Source: Flagellimonas algicola
Lineage (GTDB): Bacteria; Bacteroidota; Bacteroidia; Flavobacteriales; Flavobacteriaceae
Length of the DNA stretch: 64,000 nucleotides
Assembly (NCBI RefSeq): GCF_005937185.1
Contig: NZ_VCNI01000002.1
Location: forward strand, 1,364,001 to 1,428,000
Direction of reading: 5' to 3'
Shown here: positions 46,246-55,553 of the stretch, piece by piece
How the letters are laid out: each line of letters opens with the position of its first letter
How positions within the stretch are numbered: position 1 is the stretch's first letter
Program-made: the position numbers and the translations under genes
The notes under the pieces: model-generated
The model's input: the letters and a program-made list of their open reading frames with translations, nothing else
Told to the model about the DNA's origin: nothing
Databases searched by the model: none

Positions 46246-46968
46246 ATGGAATTTAGAAAAACACTGACCACGACTGTACTATTTCTTGTTGTACAATTAG
46301 GCTTTTCACAGGACATTTCAAATTTTTTCACCAAAGCAGACGCATTCTTTAATACGTATGTGAGCGATGGCAGAGTGAATTATACCGAAATTAAGTCGAA
46401 TCCAGCAGGATTAAACGAACTGATGGATATGGCCCAAAACATTACCGTTTCTACGTCTGATGCCAATACCTATCAAGCATTCTGGATAAACACCTATAAC
46501 CTTTCGGTAATTAAGGGGATTGCAGATAATTATCCCATTAAATCCCCATTGGACAAAGGCGGGTTTTTTGACAAAATCAAGTATAATGTAGGAGGCAAGA
46601 GCATAACCCTAAATGACATTGAGAACAAATTACTTCGAGGCAATTTTCCAAAGGAGGCTCGCTTTCACTTTGTACTTGTGTGTGCAGGTCTGGGATGCCC
46701 TCCCATTATACCCGATGCATATGTGCCAAGCACCTTGGATGCACAATTGCAGAAACAAACTGAAATTGCATTGAACAATCCCAATTTTGTTAGGACAAAA
46801 GGGAAGAAAGTACTGCTGTCCCAAATTTTTGAATGGTACACTGGTGACTTTACCCAAGGCGGAAAATCCTTGATAGATTTTGTAAACCTATATCGAAAAG
46901 AAAAATTTGACTCAAAATCCAAGGTAGGGTACTACCCATACGACTGGAGTTTGAACGAAACCGATTAA
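46246..46968 (+). CDS. DUF547 family secreted protein
   Basis: The product has 240 residues from the ATG at 46246; the frame is open 20 codons further upstream without a signal peptide. A signal peptide (TVLFLVVQLGFSQ) precedes a DUF547 domain: YQAFWINTYNLSVIKGIADNY, KITLNDIE-like segment and HFVLVCAGLGCPP. The closing YYPYDWSLNE is also found in the paralogue at 53763. DUF547 proteins have no firm function; the conserved His/Cys residues hint at thiol or redox chemistry. Confidence 0.85.
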   Translation: MEFRKTLTTTVLFLVVQLGFSQDISNFFTKADAFFNTYVSDGRVNYTEIKSNPAGLNELMDMAQNITVSTSDANTYQAFWINTYNLSVIKGIADNYPIKSPLDKGGFFDKIKYNVGGKSITLNDIENKLLRGNFPKEARFHFVLVCAGLGCPPIIPDAYVPSTLDAQLQKQTEIALNNPNFVRTKGKKVLLSQIFEWYTGDFTQGGKSLIDFVNLYRKEKFDSKSKVGYYPYDWSLNETD

Positions 46969-46989
46969 TCCATATAACAACAACTAAGC

Positions 46990-47871
46990 ATGAAAAAGAA
47001 GAGAATTTACCTCCTTTTTGGGGGAATGATCATGAGTGTATTTTTGGGATTTTCCCAAAACGACCCCAATGCTCAAAGTCAAAGTAACATTCAACAATAC
47101 ACGCCTTCCAAACTTATTGGAAAAGGACAATGGGACCTCAAGTGGTTCAACAATTTGTACACCCAGACGGAGAGTACATTTTCCGATGGAACAGAGCCAA
47201 GACAAACATTTTTCACTTCCACCTTGGAAGCATATACTGGAGTAGGTGAAAACAAGCGGTGGAACGTTGGAGCCATTTTTGAATTCCGTTCCAATGTTGT
47301 TGCGGACCGCGGGGCATTGCAAGTCTTTCAATTTGATGGGGAAACGGGAACAGCACGTTCCGGATTTACGTCCTTTGCACCTTCCGTAAAGTTTGTCCCT
47401 ATTGCTTCGGTAAGCAATTTTTCCATCCAAAGTTCATTTTTTATTCCCTTGGTGGATAATGAAACAGAAGAAGGAGTGTTCCTAGATCAAAATGGCTACA
47501 TCTGGCAAAACCGATTTTTCTACGACCATACTTTTCCGGGTGGTAAATGGCAACTTTTTACTGAATTGAATTCGGAATTGAGCTTTGGAGATAAGGACAA
47601 GAGCTTTGCCAATAACAGTCTTAATTTAACCCCAGGTGTGTTTCTAAGTTATTTTCCAAGTTCCAAGTTTACGGTATTGGCCTTGGCACAGCACTCACAA
47701 CGTTTGGATTTAGGGAATGATTTTACCCAAAACTTTACCGCTTTGGGGGGCGGATTAAAATACCAATTGACCAATGCATTGAATGTTGAGGCGCTGTATA
47801 CCAACTTTGTAAGGGGAGAAAATACAGGTTTGGGCGAAACTTTTAACATTGGTTTGCGCGCAATTTTTTAA
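46990..47871 (+). CDS. Outer-membrane beta-barrel protein, unknown cargo
   Basis: The product has 293 residues. A signal peptide (GGMIMSVFLGFSQ) is followed by alternating beta-strand patterns to a terminal Phe (NIGLRAIF), which is the signal for outer-membrane assembly. I do not recognise a named family. It lies 21 bp after the DUF547 gene, so likely one operon. Confidence 0.75.
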   Translation: MKKKRIYLLFGGMIMSVFLGFSQNDPNAQSQSNIQQYTPSKLIGKGQWDLKWFNNLYTQTESTFSDGTEPRQTFFTSTLEAYTGVGENKRWNVGAIFEFRSNVVADRGALQVFQFDGETGTARSGFTSFAPSVKFVPIASVSNFSIQSSFFIPLVDNETEEGVFLDQNGYIWQNRFFYDHTFPGGKWQLFTELNSELSFGDKDKSFANNSLNLTPGVFLSYFPSSKFTVLALAQHSQRLDLGNDFTQNFTALGGGLKYQLTNALNVEALYTNFVRGENTGLGETFNIGLRAIF

Positions 47872-47875
47872 ATCT

Positions 47876-47892
47876 ATAACCTAAAAGGTTAT
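47876..47892 (+). terminator. Weak hairpin after the beta-barrel gene
   Basis: ATAACC, loop TAAAA, GGTTAT followed by TTTA. A six-bp stem with few G/C pairs; it may only attenuate read-through into the GH113-like gene. Confidence 0.3.
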
Positions 47893-47915
47893 TTTAGGAG
47901 TCTTAACTTTTGGCT

Positions 47916-48917
47916 ATGAAAAGATTGGGACTCCTTTTTCTTTGTTTGATCCAATTGTCCTGTGTGGGACAAAAGAAGGAAAAAATCAACGGGGTGAGTT
48001 TTGTGGGGTCTCGTGAAAAGGTCACCCAAGGCCACGTTGAGCCAGTAGTTAAAGTCAATGCAAATTTTGCAGCTGTAATGCCCTTTGGGTTTGCAAGGAA
48101 CCTCTCATCGCCGGAAATAATTTTTAACACGGAACGGCAATGGTACGGTGAAACTCGGAGAGGGGCAAAACAGTATATTGAACTGTTGAGGAAGAATGGC
48201 ATCAAGATCATGTTGAAGCCCCAAATTTGGATTTGGAGAGGAGAATTCACAGGAGATTTGGCCATGCAGTCCGAAGAGGATTGGCAAATTCTTGAGGAGA
48301 CCTATACCGATTTCGCTTTGACCTATGCCGATTTGGCCCAAGAGACCCAAGTTGAGGTGTACTGTATTGGCACCGAACTGGAAGAATTCGTGAAACAAAG
48401 ACCAGAGTTTTGGACGGATTTGATAGCAAAAATTAAAAAAATCTACAGCGGAAAACTAACCTATGCTGCCAATTGGGACGAATATCCCAGGGTTCCTTTT
48501 TGGGATCAAATGGATTTTATTGGGGTGGATGCCTATTTTCCACTTTCGGAAGATCAAAAACCCAGCATGGAGGTGCTCAAGGCCGGATGGCAACCGTGGA
48601 AAACCAAATTGGCCAATTTGGCAGAAACTATGGACAGACCCATACTCTTTACCGAATTTGGTTATAGAAGTATGGATTATGCCGCCAAGAAACCTTGGTT
48701 GGTGGATCGAAACCAAATGAATGTCAATTTACAAGCTCAGGCCGATGCCACAGAAGCTGTTTTTCAAGAATTTTGGGAGGAAGACTGGTTCGCAGGTGGA
48801 TTTATCTGGAAATGGTTTATTCACCATAACGAGTCGGGAGGAAGCGCTGATAATCGGTTCACTCCCCAAAACAAACCTGCGGAAAATGTAATCCGTAGTT
48901 TTTATGGCGACTATTAG
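47916..48917 (+). CDS. GH113-like glycoside hydrolase, lipoprotein
   Basis: The product has 333 residues from the ATG at 47916 (a TTG lies two codons upstream). The lipoprotein signal ends IQLSC (Cys16). A TIM-barrel follows: acid/base Glu in GTELEEF, and nucleophile Glu in LFTEFGYRS, with FIGVDAYFP between. This agrees with GH113-type beta-mannanases, but many flavobacterial homologues have no tested activity. No carbohydrate-uptake gene is adjacent, so the role may be in the cell's own glycans. Confidence 0.78.
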   Translation: MKRLGLLFLCLIQLSCVGQKKEKINGVSFVGSREKVTQGHVEPVVKVNANFAAVMPFGFARNLSSPEIIFNTERQWYGETRRGAKQYIELLRKNGIKIMLKPQIWIWRGEFTGDLAMQSEEDWQILEETYTDFALTYADLAQETQVEVYCIGTELEEFVKQRPEFWTDLIAKIKKIYSGKLTYAANWDEYPRVPFWDQMDFIGVDAYFPLSEDQKPSMEVLKAGWQPWKTKLANLAETMDRPILFTEFGYRSMDYAAKKPWLVDRNQMNVNLQAQADATEAVFQEFWEEDWFAGGFIWKWFIHHNESGGSADNRFTPQNKPAENVIRSFYGDY

Positions 48918-48936
48918 GTAAAGAATACCCCTATAG

Positions 48937-49674
48937 ATGATCAAAAGAAATCTTATTTCCGGTCTTTTTGCTGTTTTCTTGATTTCCTGTAGTTCAGATA
49001 ATGAAGAACCACAGCTGGATGGAACCCTAGCCGGTGATTTAACGGATAAAGAGATGGTCTTGGGAAATGTGATCGCTTGCGCAGCAAGCAATGAGGACCC
49101 CTCCGTGGTCAGCGTTTTTTTGTACCCAAGAGCAGGTGCTTCCAACATCAATTTTTATGAAACTGAACACATGGAGGTGGATGAAAATAATTTTTCAAGC
49201 TACTCTAAAGGTGCTGCAGAACTGATGGATGTTTTCAACGGTTATTTGTTGAAGTATGAAATAGTGCCAGATCAGGAAAAGTGGGTTATCGTCACTTTTG
49301 AAGAGGATGGAAAAGTGCACCTTTCAAATCCAATCCGATTAAAACAGCGTACCAAGCCCACGGAGTATTTGCCTCAAAATGTAACTGTCGATAACAGTGG
49401 GGTTATGCCCATTTTTTCATGGGAAGATGGAGCTTTCGACGATACCGTAATTTACTTCCAAGTAGTTTCCGATGAAAATAATACGCTGTTATCGGGAACC
49501 TATACCATGGATCAAATATTCCAATATTATGAATTGGACAATGTTGTGTTGAACATTACGGTTACCGAACCACCTTCCCTTATGTTGGGAAACAATTACA
49601 ACTTCTCATTGTTGGCAGTTAGTGAAGATAACTGGGTAAACCTCTTCGCGGAGGTAAATTTTACGCTGGAATAG
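48937..49674 (+). CDS. Lipoprotein of unknown function
   Basis: The product has 245 residues. The signal ends FLISC (Cys18), followed by SSDNEEPQ, a usual flavobacterial surface-lipoprotein start. The rest is predicted mixed beta, with no motif that I recognise. It is 19 bp after the GH113-like gene and likely cotranscribed. Confidence 0.75.
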   Translation: MIKRNLISGLFAVFLISCSSDNEEPQLDGTLAGDLTDKEMVLGNVIACAASNEDPSVVSVFLYPRAGASNINFYETEHMEVDENNFSSYSKGAAELMDVFNGYLLKYEIVPDQEKWVIVTFEEDGKVHLSNPIRLKQRTKPTEYLPQNVTVDNSGVMPIFSWEDGAFDDTVIYFQVVSDENNTLLSGTYTMDQIFQYYELDNVVLNITVTEPPSLMLGNNYNFSLLAVSEDNWVNLFAEVNFTLE

Positions 49675-49746
49675 CATGATAATTCCCAATACTTTTGGTT
49701 CTGTGATACTCTTTATAACGTATTGGCCTATATTTAAGTCCAAAAT

Positions 49747-51018
49747 TTGAAAGCCGCTGTGAGAAATCTTCTGCCCATACTGCTTTTGTTGATAGTGGTA
49801 TCTGGATATGCTCAAAATAAAGTTGCGGATGTAAAAGTTCAGGGCAATGAGCGGACCAAAACCAACTTCATAAAGAAAATTGTACGGCTTAAAGCTGGAA
49901 TGGAACTGGATTCCACCCTCTTGGAAGAGGATGTTTACCGACTAAAGCGACTCCCTTCGGTTTCCCATGCTTATTTTCAAGTTTTTCCCGCCATGGAGGA
50001 AGGGAATTACAACGTGTTTTACGGTATTGAGGAGAACTTCACTTTGATTCCGTTTGCGAATGTTTATACCTCCAATAATGATGAATTTGCCTTTCGGTTG
50101 GGGTTGCAGGAATTCAATTTGTTTGGGAACAATGTTACCCTTGGTGGATTTTATCAACTGGACGTATTCAATTCTTACGGTGCCCACCTGAGGGCTCCTT
50201 ATCTCTTTTCCAGTAAAATTGGATTGGCTATTAGCTATCAAGATTTGCGAACACAGGAACCTGTGTTTTTGGATTCAGGTACGGCTGACTATAGATACAA
50301 CAATAAATCTTTTGAGGTGCTGGGTCTCTTTGAGGTTAACTTTAGAAATAGGTTTGAATTTGGAGTCAACTTCTTTACCGAGAATTACGATTATCTGTTT
50401 GGGGAAACCGATCCCAATGTACCGCAAGATCTGGAAGTTGATAAGTACTTAATGAAGTTGATCTACAATTATGACGGTATTGACTACTACTATCAGTATT
50501 TAGCCGGATTCAAAAGCACCTTAAACCTGCAATATGTGCACAGTACCAGCGGAATGCTTCCGGAGTTTATCATAGGATTCAATGATTTTACCTATTTCGT
50601 TCGGGTGGGCCAACGGGGGAATTGGGCCAACAGATTACGTCTGGGATTGTCCAGCAATATTGATACTCCATTTGCTCCTTTCGCAGTGGACAACAATCTA
50701 AACATTCGAGGTGTGGGAAATATCATTGATCGGGGTACCGGCGCCATTGTCCTCAATACGGAGTACAGGCATACCTTGATAGACAAGGATTGGTTTGTGC
50801 TGCAGAGCAACGTTTTTATTGACGGGGGAACATGGCGTAATCCTGGAGGCGATTTTAGCGACTTTAGTGACGATCAAAACATAAGGATTTACCCTGGAAT
50901 AGGGGTGAGGTTTATCCATAAGCGTATTTTCAATGCCATTTTTAGGATAGACTATGGCCATGGCATTACCAATATGGGAGCTAAGGGAATCGTTTTTGGC
51001 ATTGGACAATATTTTTGA
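49747..51018 (+). CDS. Short Omp85/BamA-like outer-membrane protein with one POTRA domain
   Basis: The product has 423 residues from TTG 49747 (GTG at 49759 is an alternative). A signal peptide (LLLLIVVSGYAQ) precedes one POTRA-like unit at about 25-95 (VADVKVQGNERTKTNFIKKI, LKRLPSVSHAYFQV) and then a beta-barrel ending in Phe. IRGVGN near residue 320 resembles the VRGF motif of the Omp85 L6 loop. BamA has five POTRA units, so this is a reduced TamA/FhaC-like form. Its client is unknown. Confidence 0.75.
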   Translation: MKAAVRNLLPILLLLIVVSGYAQNKVADVKVQGNERTKTNFIKKIVRLKAGMELDSTLLEEDVYRLKRLPSVSHAYFQVFPAMEEGNYNVFYGIEENFTLIPFANVYTSNNDEFAFRLGLQEFNLFGNNVTLGGFYQLDVFNSYGAHLRAPYLFSSKIGLAISYQDLRTQEPVFLDSGTADYRYNNKSFEVLGLFEVNFRNRFEFGVNFFTENYDYLFGETDPNVPQDLEVDKYLMKLIYNYDGIDYYYQYLAGFKSTLNLQYVHSTSGMLPEFIIGFNDFTYFVRVGQRGNWANRLRLGLSSNIDTPFAPFAVDNNLNIRGVGNIIDRGTGAIVLNTEYRHTLIDKDWFVLQSNVFIDGGTWRNPGGDFSDFSDDQNIRIYPGIGVRFIHKRIFNAIFRIDYGHGITNMGAKGIVFGIGQYF

Positions 51019-51106
51019 TTTTTCACAAAGAATTTCCTACAAATTCTTTTCTGTCTCAAGCTTTTTTTGCAATATTTGTTAAGCACCCCTGCAACATTAT
51101 GGATTA

Positions 51107-52039
51107 ATGAGATTACTACTAGCACTTTTGTTGTGGGTGGGCATGAACTCTGCACTTCTTGCCCAAGACAACTTTTATACCATCGTTGCCCAAAAGGGTG
51201 ATGGGATATTCTCCATGCTCCGAAAACAAGGGTTAGATCCAGTGAAACATTACGAAGCTTTTATTGACCTGAACAAGGACAACATCAAGGATGGTAGCTT
51301 GTTACAGATAGGCAGGGAATATAGAATTCCAATAACGGACGATTCCTACAAAAGCAAAGGGGTAAGGGTTTTGGCCGCCCAGAAGGCTGAAGAACCTATT
51401 TTTGACAAGGAGTTGGGGGCAATGTCGCATGAGGGCAAAGCGCTAAAGAATGCGGTTTACTACTTGATAACTGAGGACAGTACTTCCACCCAAAATAAAT
51501 TTGTGGAGGACATTGCCAAAAACTTGGCTGCTGAACTTTTGGAGCAGGGCGCCACCGTGTTTGTCATGGGAAATGAGGATGAAAACGAAACGACCACATC
51601 CGCTCAATTGACCAAAATGGATAGGTTGGGCAACTATGTTGACGCAATCAACAAGCGGTACTTGCAGAACCATGGAAAGTACCAACGACTATTGATCATA
51701 CGAGCCAACGGCATATTGCAGGCCGGGAATTTGGATGTTTCGGTCTTGCACCATGGCAATAGTGAGCAAGGACAGCGTTTGGCGGAGAATCTTCAGCATG
51801 TTTTTAAGGCCAATAGCACCGTTAAAAAAGCCAGCATCGATAGTAAGACGTTTGATGATAAGAGTACACTTTTTTTAGCTAGAAATACCTTACCGGCCAT
51901 TAGTTTGATTACGGTAAACAAGCGTTCCGAAGATAGGACCGAAGATGCCATATCTGTGCGGTTGGATAAAAAATCCTTTACCAATTGGATTGCAAGTGGT
52001 ATTTTAAAGGATTATGCGGAACTTACCCTGGAGGACTAA
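51107..52039 (+). CDS. Amidase_3-like pseudoenzyme paralogue, zinc ligands lost
   Basis: The product has 310 residues and is a clear tandem paralogue of the gene at 52014. It has a signal peptide (LWVGMNSALLAQ) and the shared N-terminal module (GDGIFSMLRKQGLDP, LQIGREYRIP) that resembles a LysM-like unit. In the amidase half, the zinc-binding segment of its neighbour is replaced (YYLITEDSTSTQN), the second ligand His is Arg199 (IIRANG), and the catalytic Glu is Thr269 (SLITVNK). It therefore should not hydrolyse peptidoglycan. A regulatory or structural role beside its active partner is possible. Confidence 0.78.
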   Translation: MRLLLALLLWVGMNSALLAQDNFYTIVAQKGDGIFSMLRKQGLDPVKHYEAFIDLNKDNIKDGSLLQIGREYRIPITDDSYKSKGVRVLAAQKAEEPIFDKELGAMSHEGKALKNAVYYLITEDSTSTQNKFVEDIAKNLAAELLEQGATVFVMGNEDENETTTSAQLTKMDRLGNYVDAINKRYLQNHGKYQRLLIIRANGILQAGNLDVSVLHHGNSEQGQRLAENLQHVFKANSTVKKASIDSKTFDDKSTLFLARNTLPAISLITVNKRSEDRTEDAISVRLDKKSFTNWIASGILKDYAELTLED

Positions 52040-53078
52040 CTCTGTATTTTCATCAATTCATCGAATTCTATGCATGTTCGTTCTTTTTTGTATGGGCAGC
52101 ATTGTCATAGGCACAGCTCAGGATTCCATTAAACAGGTAGAGGCCATAACTGGAGATGGAATATATTCTTTATTGAGAAGGCACGGACTCGATCCAACCA
52201 AGTTTTATCAGGGATTTCTTCAACTGAATAAAGAAAATCTAAAAAGCGACCATCAGTTATATGCCGGAAATGTATATCGAATCCCCGTTGTGCCAACTGA
52301 TAAAGGAACAGATCGGGATTCCGAACCAACAAATAAAATGGAATATCCCATTTTTGGGGAGGACTATGCCACTGTTGAATCATTGAGCGATAGGCTAAAA
52401 AATACAGTGTACTATCTCATATCAGGTCATGGTGGGCCTGACCCCGGTGCGGTCGAAAATTATGCGGGTAAATTGATCTCGGAAGATGAATATGCCTATG
52501 ATGTTACCCTTCGATTGGCACGAGAGCTATTGTCCCATGGCGCTGAAGTGCACATAATTGTGCGTGATGAAAATGATGGAATTCGGGACAGCAGAATTCT
52601 TGATCTTGATACGGATGAGGTTGCTTATCCAGATAAACCCATTCCTTTAAATCAAAAAAAAAGGCTTGAGCAAAGGGTGAATGTGGTCAACAGACTATAT
52701 CTACAAAATAGAGGGAAATACCAGCGATTGATTGTGACTCATGTTGATGGCCGTGCTTCAGGGACCAATATCGATGTGTTCTTTTATCATCACCATAAGA
52801 GTAAAAACGGAAAGCGATTGGCGGAATGCATACACCAGACTTTTCAAAAGAAATACAAAAAGTTCCAGCCGAATAGAAAATACACGGGCACCTTCAAAGA
52901 TAGGAGCAACCTCTATCTGGTCAAAAATACATTACCTGCAATTGCATATATCGAAATAGGGAATATCCGTAGTGAAAAAGACCAGCGCAGAATTTTGGAT
53001 CCTGATAACCGACAAGCTTTGGCAAAATGGATTTCAGAAGGTGTTTTGCTGGATTTTGAAACGAAGTCCGATCAGTAA
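52014..53078 (+). CDS. N-acetylmuramoyl-L-alanine amidase (Amidase_3)
   Basis: The product has 354 residues from the ATG at 52014; a shorter start at 52074 also leaves a signal-like segment (VLFCMGSIVIGTAQ). N-terminal LysM-like module (about 40-95), then Amidase_3: His139 in SGHGGPDPGA, Glu157/159 in ISEDEY, His243 in VTHVDG and Glu314 in YIEIGN, giving the zinc site and catalytic base. It cuts the amide between MurNAc and L-Ala of peptidoglycan in the envelope. It overlaps its pseudoenzyme paralogue by 26 bp. Confidence 0.83.
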   Translation: MRNLPWRTNSVFSSIHRILCMFVLFCMGSIVIGTAQDSIKQVEAITGDGIYSLLRRHGLDPTKFYQGFLQLNKENLKSDHQLYAGNVYRIPVVPTDKGTDRDSEPTNKMEYPIFGEDYATVESLSDRLKNTVYYLISGHGGPDPGAVENYAGKLISEDEYAYDVTLRLARELLSHGAEVHIIVRDENDGIRDSRILDLDTDEVAYPDKPIPLNQKKRLEQRVNVVNRLYLQNRGKYQRLIVTHVDGRASGTNIDVFFYHHHKSKNGKRLAECIHQTFQKKYKKFQPNRKYTGTFKDRSNLYLVKNTLPAIAYIEIGNIRSEKDQRRILDPDNRQALAKWISEGVLLDFETKSDQ

Positions 53079-53776
53079 TCGAGGATATTTTTTGCGTAGT
53101 AGCGGTAAAGCTCTTCGGGTTTGGCTCCCAAATAATTTTTTAGGTGGATCATGGCAAAATGAAACTGCACTTTCACCCATCCTTTTTCCCGATACTTTCT
53201 AGCAGAGGTGATGACCGCATCCGGTAAGATTTTAAACTCCGTTTTTTTGTACAGGCGTGCAATGAATTCGGTGTCTTCGTAGATATAATAAGCCTCGTCG
53301 AACCCCTTGGTTTTTTGGAACAGTTCCTTTTTAACAAATAGGGATTGATCTCCGCCTCTACAAAGCCTATGGTTTATGCGGGACATATAGGCAAAGAACC
53401 GAAGAAATGGATTTTTGGTATCAAATTTCATCCGAAAACAGCCCGAATCATAACCTTCAGCCACAGCATCCAAGATTTTTTGATCAAAATCTTTTGGGGT
53501 AAACGTATCAGCATGCAGAAAATAGAGGATGTCTCCCTGGGCTTTTTTGGCGCCTAAATTCATTTGTTTGGCTCTTCCTCTATCCGAGCGTATAGCTTTT
53601 GCCCCGTGGGCTTCGGAAACCGTTGCGGTTCGATCTTGACTTCCGCCATCTACACAAATAATCTCCTGGATAAGCCCAGAGCTTCCGGTTTTGGCCAAAT
53701 GATCCAAGATGTTTCCAATGAAACCCTCCTCATTTAGGACAGGAATGATGATACTTATGGTCTTATTTGGCTTCAT
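53072..53776 (-). CDS. GT2 glycosyltransferase, TIGR04283 type (arsenosugar cluster)
   Basis: The product has 234 residues. GT2 motifs: IIIPVLNEEGFIG, VDGGSQDRTA, RGRAKQMNLGA and FLHADT. This pattern is that of the family annotated TIGR04283, which is linked to arsenosugar-type clusters. Last gene of the cluster; it overlaps the DUF547 gene by 14 bp. Confidence 0.83.
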   Translation of the reverse strand: MKPNKTISIIIPVLNEEGFIGNILDHLAKTGSSGLIQEIICVDGGSQDRTATVSEAHGAKAIRSDRGRAKQMNLGAKKAQGDILYFLHADTFTPKDFDQKILDAVAEGYDSGCFRMKFDTKNPFLRFFAYMSRINHRLCRGGDQSLFVKKELFQKTKGFDEAYYIYEDTEFIARLYKKTEFKILPDAVITSARKYREKGWVKVQFHFAMIHLKNYLGAKPEELYRYYAKNILDY

Positions 53777-54545
53777 TCAAACTCCAATCGTAGTCAAGAA
53801 ATTCAATTTGGGCGCTTTTTGGAGTAGGGTTCTCCAAATACGTATTGATATACTCCAGCAAACCTTTGTTTTCCGTAAAATCTCCTTTATACCACCTAAA
53901 TATTTTGGAAAGCTGCGCTCTGTTCCCTTCAAATCGATTTCTCTTGGTATCATTCACAAAATCAACCGCCGTTTTGGAAAGTAGACGCTCCATACTTTGT
54001 GCAGTAAAGGGAACGTTGAGCAACTTGGGACAGGAATAGGAGGCACAGTTTATGGCGAAATGTATCCTGGGCTCCCCCATTTTTCGCAGAATCTGATGCT
54101 CAATATGGCTAAGGGATACCTGTTTGTCTCCTAACGCAATCCATTTCTTTTTCCACCTACTGGGAATATCCCGAATGCTTTTTACAGGATAATGATCCAC
54201 AATTAGTTTTACCGTAGCTGCATTGTACAGATTAATGTAAAATGCAAGTTTCTGATTTTTATCCCATGCAGAATTAGGGACATTTTGGGAAAGTTCCTTT
54301 AGATACGCATCCAATTGGGACACGTCCTTTTGAAATCCTGAGTAGTCCACATTGCCCAAATCATCCACATGCTTTTTAAGCAGCTTCCCCCAAGCCAGAT
54401 GACTGGGGTAGTCCGGAAGATTTGCAATATGTTTTGCCATTTGGAGCTCAGGATGGCAGATGGGGGTACTTGTTGGAAATCCACCAAAAATCCATACCAA
54501 AAGTAAGACCAATGGCCATTGAGGGCTTAGACCCATGAGCAGCAA
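53763..54545 (-). CDS. DUF547 protein in the arsenosugar-type cluster
   Basis: The product has 260 residues. A hydrophobic N-terminus (LVLLLVWIFGGF) suggests export. DUF547 motifs: KLAFYINLYNAATVKLIVDH, HFAINCASYSCPKLL, FLDYDWSLNEAK. It is a paralogue of the protein at 46246. The family is common in arsenosugar-type and redox clusters of Bacteroidota; its activity is unknown. Confidence 0.83.
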   Translation of the reverse strand: MLLMGLSPQWPLVLLLVWIFGGFPTSTPICHPELQMAKHIANLPDYPSHLAWGKLLKKHVDDLGNVDYSGFQKDVSQLDAYLKELSQNVPNSAWDKNQKLAFYINLYNAATVKLIVDHYPVKSIRDIPSRWKKKWIALGDKQVSLSHIEHQILRKMGEPRIHFAINCASYSCPKLLNVPFTAQSMERLLSKTAVDFVNDTKRNRFEGNRAQLSKIFRWYKGDFTENKGLLEYINTYLENPTPKSAQIEFLDYDWSLNEAK

Positions 54546-54587
54546 TTTTTTAATATATAAAGCTGGGGAATGACCCCCAATCTGTTT

Positions 54588-55553
54588 TTAACAGCAACCT
54601 CCGCCGTTATAATGCCAAGTACTTTCGCTGACAAATATTTCGTCTGATGCTTCTTGAAGGGCAGCAGCCGTTTTATCACAAACCGCCAATGGCTGATTTT
54701 GAAGCAGAACATGTCCTTTGTTGTCATCAAAATACTCTTGGTCACCAAAGTAAATAGCCGTTTTGCCAGTGAACATGCATGGGCCATCCTCTGGCATTGG
54801 ATCTTTGATGGCAGCAATTTCTATGGACTCAATGTAAACCAACTCATCCGTTGGATAGTGGTTGGGCGAAAGCACACGGTATGCTCTACGTCCTCTTATT
54901 TCAATAGTTCCAAAACCAGCATCGGTAAGCACTTTTACATAGTCCTTAATAGGAATACTTCCACTAAGACAAAGCGCTCTTAATCTATCATCATTCCTTA
55001 GCTCATCGTTCATAGGCTGTTCACAGGTGGGATCGCTCATCACCAAACGGCCATGGGGTTTAAGCACCCTGTACATCTCTGACACCGCTTTTTTCAAATC
55101 CTCCATTTTAAAGATGTTGAACAGGCAATTCTGGGCCGCAACATCAATGCTCTCATCCGCAACGGGCAGGTTCAGGGCATCCCCTTTCACCAAATCCACA
55201 TATTCACTTTTGAACCAGTCATTTTCCTCCTCGGCAATTTTGAAGTTGTTTCGGGAGGCCTCCAACATCTCATCCACCGAATCCACACCAATAACACCTC
55301 CTCTTTGTCTGGAAAAGTAGGAGAACTGCAACAGTTCCATTCCGCCTCCAACTCCAACATACAGCACTTTGGGATCGTTGACCAAATCTTGTGCAGAAAC
55401 GGTACTTCCACATCCATAGTTCATTTCCTGCATGATCTTTGGGATGGAAAGCCCTGGGAACTGCCAAATGGGATTGGTGGTACAACAAAGCCCTACATCT
55501 GGGGTCAGGGCCGCCTTTTTATATAAATCGTGGGTCGCTTCTAAATAGCTCAT
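54588..55553 (-). CDS. arsM: Arsenite S-adenosylmethionine methyltransferase, arsenosugar type
   Basis: The product has 321 residues. A methyltransferase core (VLYVGVGGGMELLQFS, LVKGDALNLPVADESID) carries many cysteines: GLCCTTNP, NYGCGST, QNCLFN, DPTCEQP, ALCLSGS, and a terminal GGGCC. Arsenite methyltransferases bind As(III) through conserved cysteines of this kind. The long form with a CC tail is the one found with arsenosugar genes. It overlaps the nucleoside phosphorylase by 4 bp. Confidence 0.85.
   Translation of the reverse strand: MSYLEATHDLYKKAALTPDVGLCCTTNPIWQFPGLSIPKIMQEMNYGCGSTVSAQDLVNDPKVLYVGVGGGMELLQFSYFSRQRGGVIGVDSVDEMLEASRNNFKIAEEENDWFKSEYVDLVKGDALNLPVADESIDVAAQNCLFNIFKMEDLKKAVSEMYRVLKPHGRLVMSDPTCEQPMNDELRNDDRLRALCLSGSIPIKDYVKVLTDAGFGTIEIRGRRAYRVLSPNHYPTDELVYIESIEIAAIKDPMPEDGPCMFTGKTAIYFGDQEYFDDNKGHVLLQNQPLAVCDKTAAALQEASDEIFVSESTWHYNGGGCC

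Noticed and set aside
54562-54580. Hairpin GGGG/CCCC between arsM and DUF547
   Set aside because: Stem of four G/C pairs without a T-run, inside a closely spaced operon; unlikely to terminate.
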